Shown piece by piece: positions 63,069-64,000 of a DNA stretch of 64,000 bases. Each line of letters opens with the position of its first letter. Positions within the stretch are counted from its first letter, which is position 1. The position numbers were made by a program, and so were the translations under genes. Source of the stretch: CADEEL01 sp050246475 (GTDB lineage: Bacteria > Pseudomonadota > Alphaproteobacteria > Caulobacterales > Aquidulcibacteraceae); the NCBI GenBank assembly GCA_050246475.1, contig JBFWVZ010000001.1, positions 372,001 through 436,000 on the forward strand. Reading direction: 5' to 3'. The notes under the pieces were generated by a model. That model was not told where the DNA came from. It was given only the letters and a program-made list of their open reading frames with translations, and did not search any database.

Positions 63069-63194
63069 ATGACCCGCACTTTCGCCCAAACCGCCTGGAC
63101 CAACCTGCAAGGCGTCGGCGTTTTCATGATCTGCATCGGCACGAGCCTGGTTCTGCCGGCGGCGCTGATCGCGATGGGCGTGCAAAGCCTCTAA
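63069..63194 (+). CDS. Small single-pass membrane protein (41 residues)
   Basis: This short gene was found by its strong ribosome-binding site (AAGGAG, eight bases before the ATG). The 41-residue product has a polar N-terminus (TRTFAQTAWTNLQ) and one membrane helix (VGVFMICIGTSLVLPAALIAM), ending in GVQSL. I do not recognise a family. The 8-bp inverted repeat in the leader and a 7-bp hairpin just after the gene suggest a separate transcription unit. Confidence 0.68.
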   Translation: MTRTFAQTAWTNLQGVGVFMICIGTSLVLPAALIAMGVQSL

Positions 63195-63209
63195 TCCTTA
63201 GCCACAATG

Positions 63210-63229
63210 GCCCGCCGATCCTGGCGGGC
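63210..63229 (+). terminator. Short hairpin after the small membrane protein gene
   Basis: GCCCGCC (63210-63216) and GGCGGGC (63223-63229) form a 7-bp stem with a 6-base loop, 15 bases after the stop. No U-tract follows, so termination would be weak. Confidence 0.35.
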
Positions 63230-63243
63230 TGACGGGCGGGGCC

Positions 63244-64000
63244 ATGCTCAAGCACACTCTATTCGCCGCTCTTGCGCTCTTCCTCGGCGGCGCAGCCCAC
63301 GCCCAGACCCAACAAGCCAATCCGCTCTTTCAATCGAACGATCCGATCGCGTTCACAATCGAAGCACCGTTCGACACGCTCTTGCGCACCGCCGCGCGCA
63401 GCACCGATCCGCAGCCGGCCTCGTTCACGCTCACCAATCCGGCCGCCGCGCCCGTCGACCTTCAGGTTTCGCCGCGCGGCCTTTCGCGGCGCACGCGGGA
63501 TTATTGCGGGTTCCCGCCGCTCCGGCTCGATTTTCAGCGCAGCGCGATGACCGGCACACTGATGGCGGGGCAGAACCGCCTGAAGCTCGTCACGCATTGC
63601 CGCGCGACCGACGCCTACGAGCAAAATGTCGTCCTCGAATATCTCGCGTATCGCTTGTTCAACACGCTGACGCCGCAGAGCTATCGCGTGCGCCCGGCGA
63701 CCGTCACCTATCGGGATCGCGAGGGGCGGCGCAGTGAGGTTACGCGGTTTGGCTTTCTGATCGAGGACGTGGACGACATGGCGCGCCGCAATGGCGGGCG
63801 GGAGAACGACACGTCGAGCGGGCGCGTGCCGCTCGCTTCGCTCGAACCGCGCCAGGCCGCGCGCGTGGCGCTCTTCAATTACATGATCGGCAATCTCGAT
63901 TGGTCTCTGATCGACGGGCCCGAGCCCGACGAGTGCTGCCACAACACGCGCACGATCGCGCGTGCGGCGGGCGCGCCGCTCGCGGTCGTGCCCTACGATT
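63244..64000 (+). CDS. Exported protein of possible kinase-like fold (3' end outside window)
   Basis: The frame from ATG 63244 is open to the end of the window (252 codons). It begins with a signal peptide (HTLFAALALFLGGAAHAQ, cleavage after AHA). The visible part contains ATDAYEQNVVLEYLAYRLFNTLTPQSYRV, then VALFNYMIGNLDWSLIDG, CCHNTRTI and VVPYD. The order Tyr-rich helix, NYMIGNLDWS, then VPYD resembles secreted proteins with a CotH/PI3K-like atypical kinase fold, where the Asn and Asp bind metal; this is inference from memory. A kinase role outside the cytoplasm remains unproven. Confidence 0.82.
   Translation, partial: MLKHTLFAALALFLGGAAHAQTQQANPLFQSNDPIAFTIEAPFDTLLRTAARSTDPQPASFTLTNPAAAPVDLQVSPRGLSRRTRDYCGFPPLRLDFQRSAMTGTLMAGQNRLKLVTHCRATDAYEQNVVLEYLAYRLFNTLTPQSYRVRPATVTYRDREGRRSEVTRFGFLIEDVDDMARRNGGRENDTSSGRVPLASLEPRQAARVALFNYMIGNLDWSLIDGPEPDECCHNTRTIARAAGAPLAVVPYD

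Noticed and set aside
63207..63737. 176-codon frame in a different phase over the last gene
   Set aside because: Arg/His-rich; the frame from 63244 has a signal peptide and stays open to the window end.

Overview
The window is GC-rich, gene-dense chromosomal DNA, probably from an alphaproteobacterium near Caulobacterales or Hyphomonadaceae. The evidence is a ChvG/ChvI system followed by a mannose-type EIIA and HPr, a DivL-like PAS kinase beside tsaE-amgK-murU-addB-addA-trxA, a folC-accD-trpA-trpB-trpF run next to ihfB-rpsA-cmk, and an alphaproteobacterial AddAB and short PutA. I see no plasmid, phage, transposase, rRNA or CRISPR signature. No gene-free stretch exceeds 300 bases; the longest gaps are about 160 bases and are described where they hold something.

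Region 1 (1-18833, extended to 20586): a secretion and phosphate island. It begins with the end of a secreted repeat protein, then a TonB-dependent receptor. A compact eleven-gene type II secretion operon follows (gspC-D-E-F-G-H-I-J-K-L-M) with gspN and an unrecognised exported protein coupled to its end. A small prepilin peptidase is convergent with the operon. pstS-pstC-pstA and a small lipoprotein follow. A near-perfect PHO box lies before pstS and a weaker one before gspC, so secretion and phosphate uptake may be co-regulated. pstB and phoU are absent here. A GT4 glycosyltransferase closes the island.

Region 2 (20693-36751): mixed metabolic and housekeeping genes. These are putA, an RNase D-like exonuclease, a TetR regulator divergent from a membrane protein with a palindromic operator between them, tRNA-Leu(CAG), exoD, an ABC ATPase without its permease, a CHCC zinc-finger protein, an alpha/beta hydrolase fused to a class III nucleotide cyclase, a PEP mutase-family lyase, a TerB/DUF533 protein, polA with a degenerate proofreading site, a Rieske oxygenase and a HI0933-type flavoprotein.

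Region 3 (36727-47749): signalling and cell-envelope genes. A globin, chvI, chvG, EIIA-Man and HPr (no hprK), a TonB-C-domain membrane protein, the DivL-like kinase, a 2Fe-2S ferredoxin and its reductase, tsaE, and the amgK-murU muropeptide recycling pair.

Region 4 (47746-64000): addB-addA recombination nuclease and trxA. Then, on the minus strand, cmk, rpsA, ihfB, mscL, trpF, trpB, trpA, accD and folC. A palindromic intergenic repeat sits between trpB and trpA. The window ends with a 41-residue membrane protein and the start of an exported protein of possible kinase-like fold.

Many adjacent genes overlap by four bases (ATGA or GTGA), which implies translational coupling; several real starts are GTG, and trpA probably uses TTG. 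Long antisense ORFs are common because of codon bias at this GC content and were not called.
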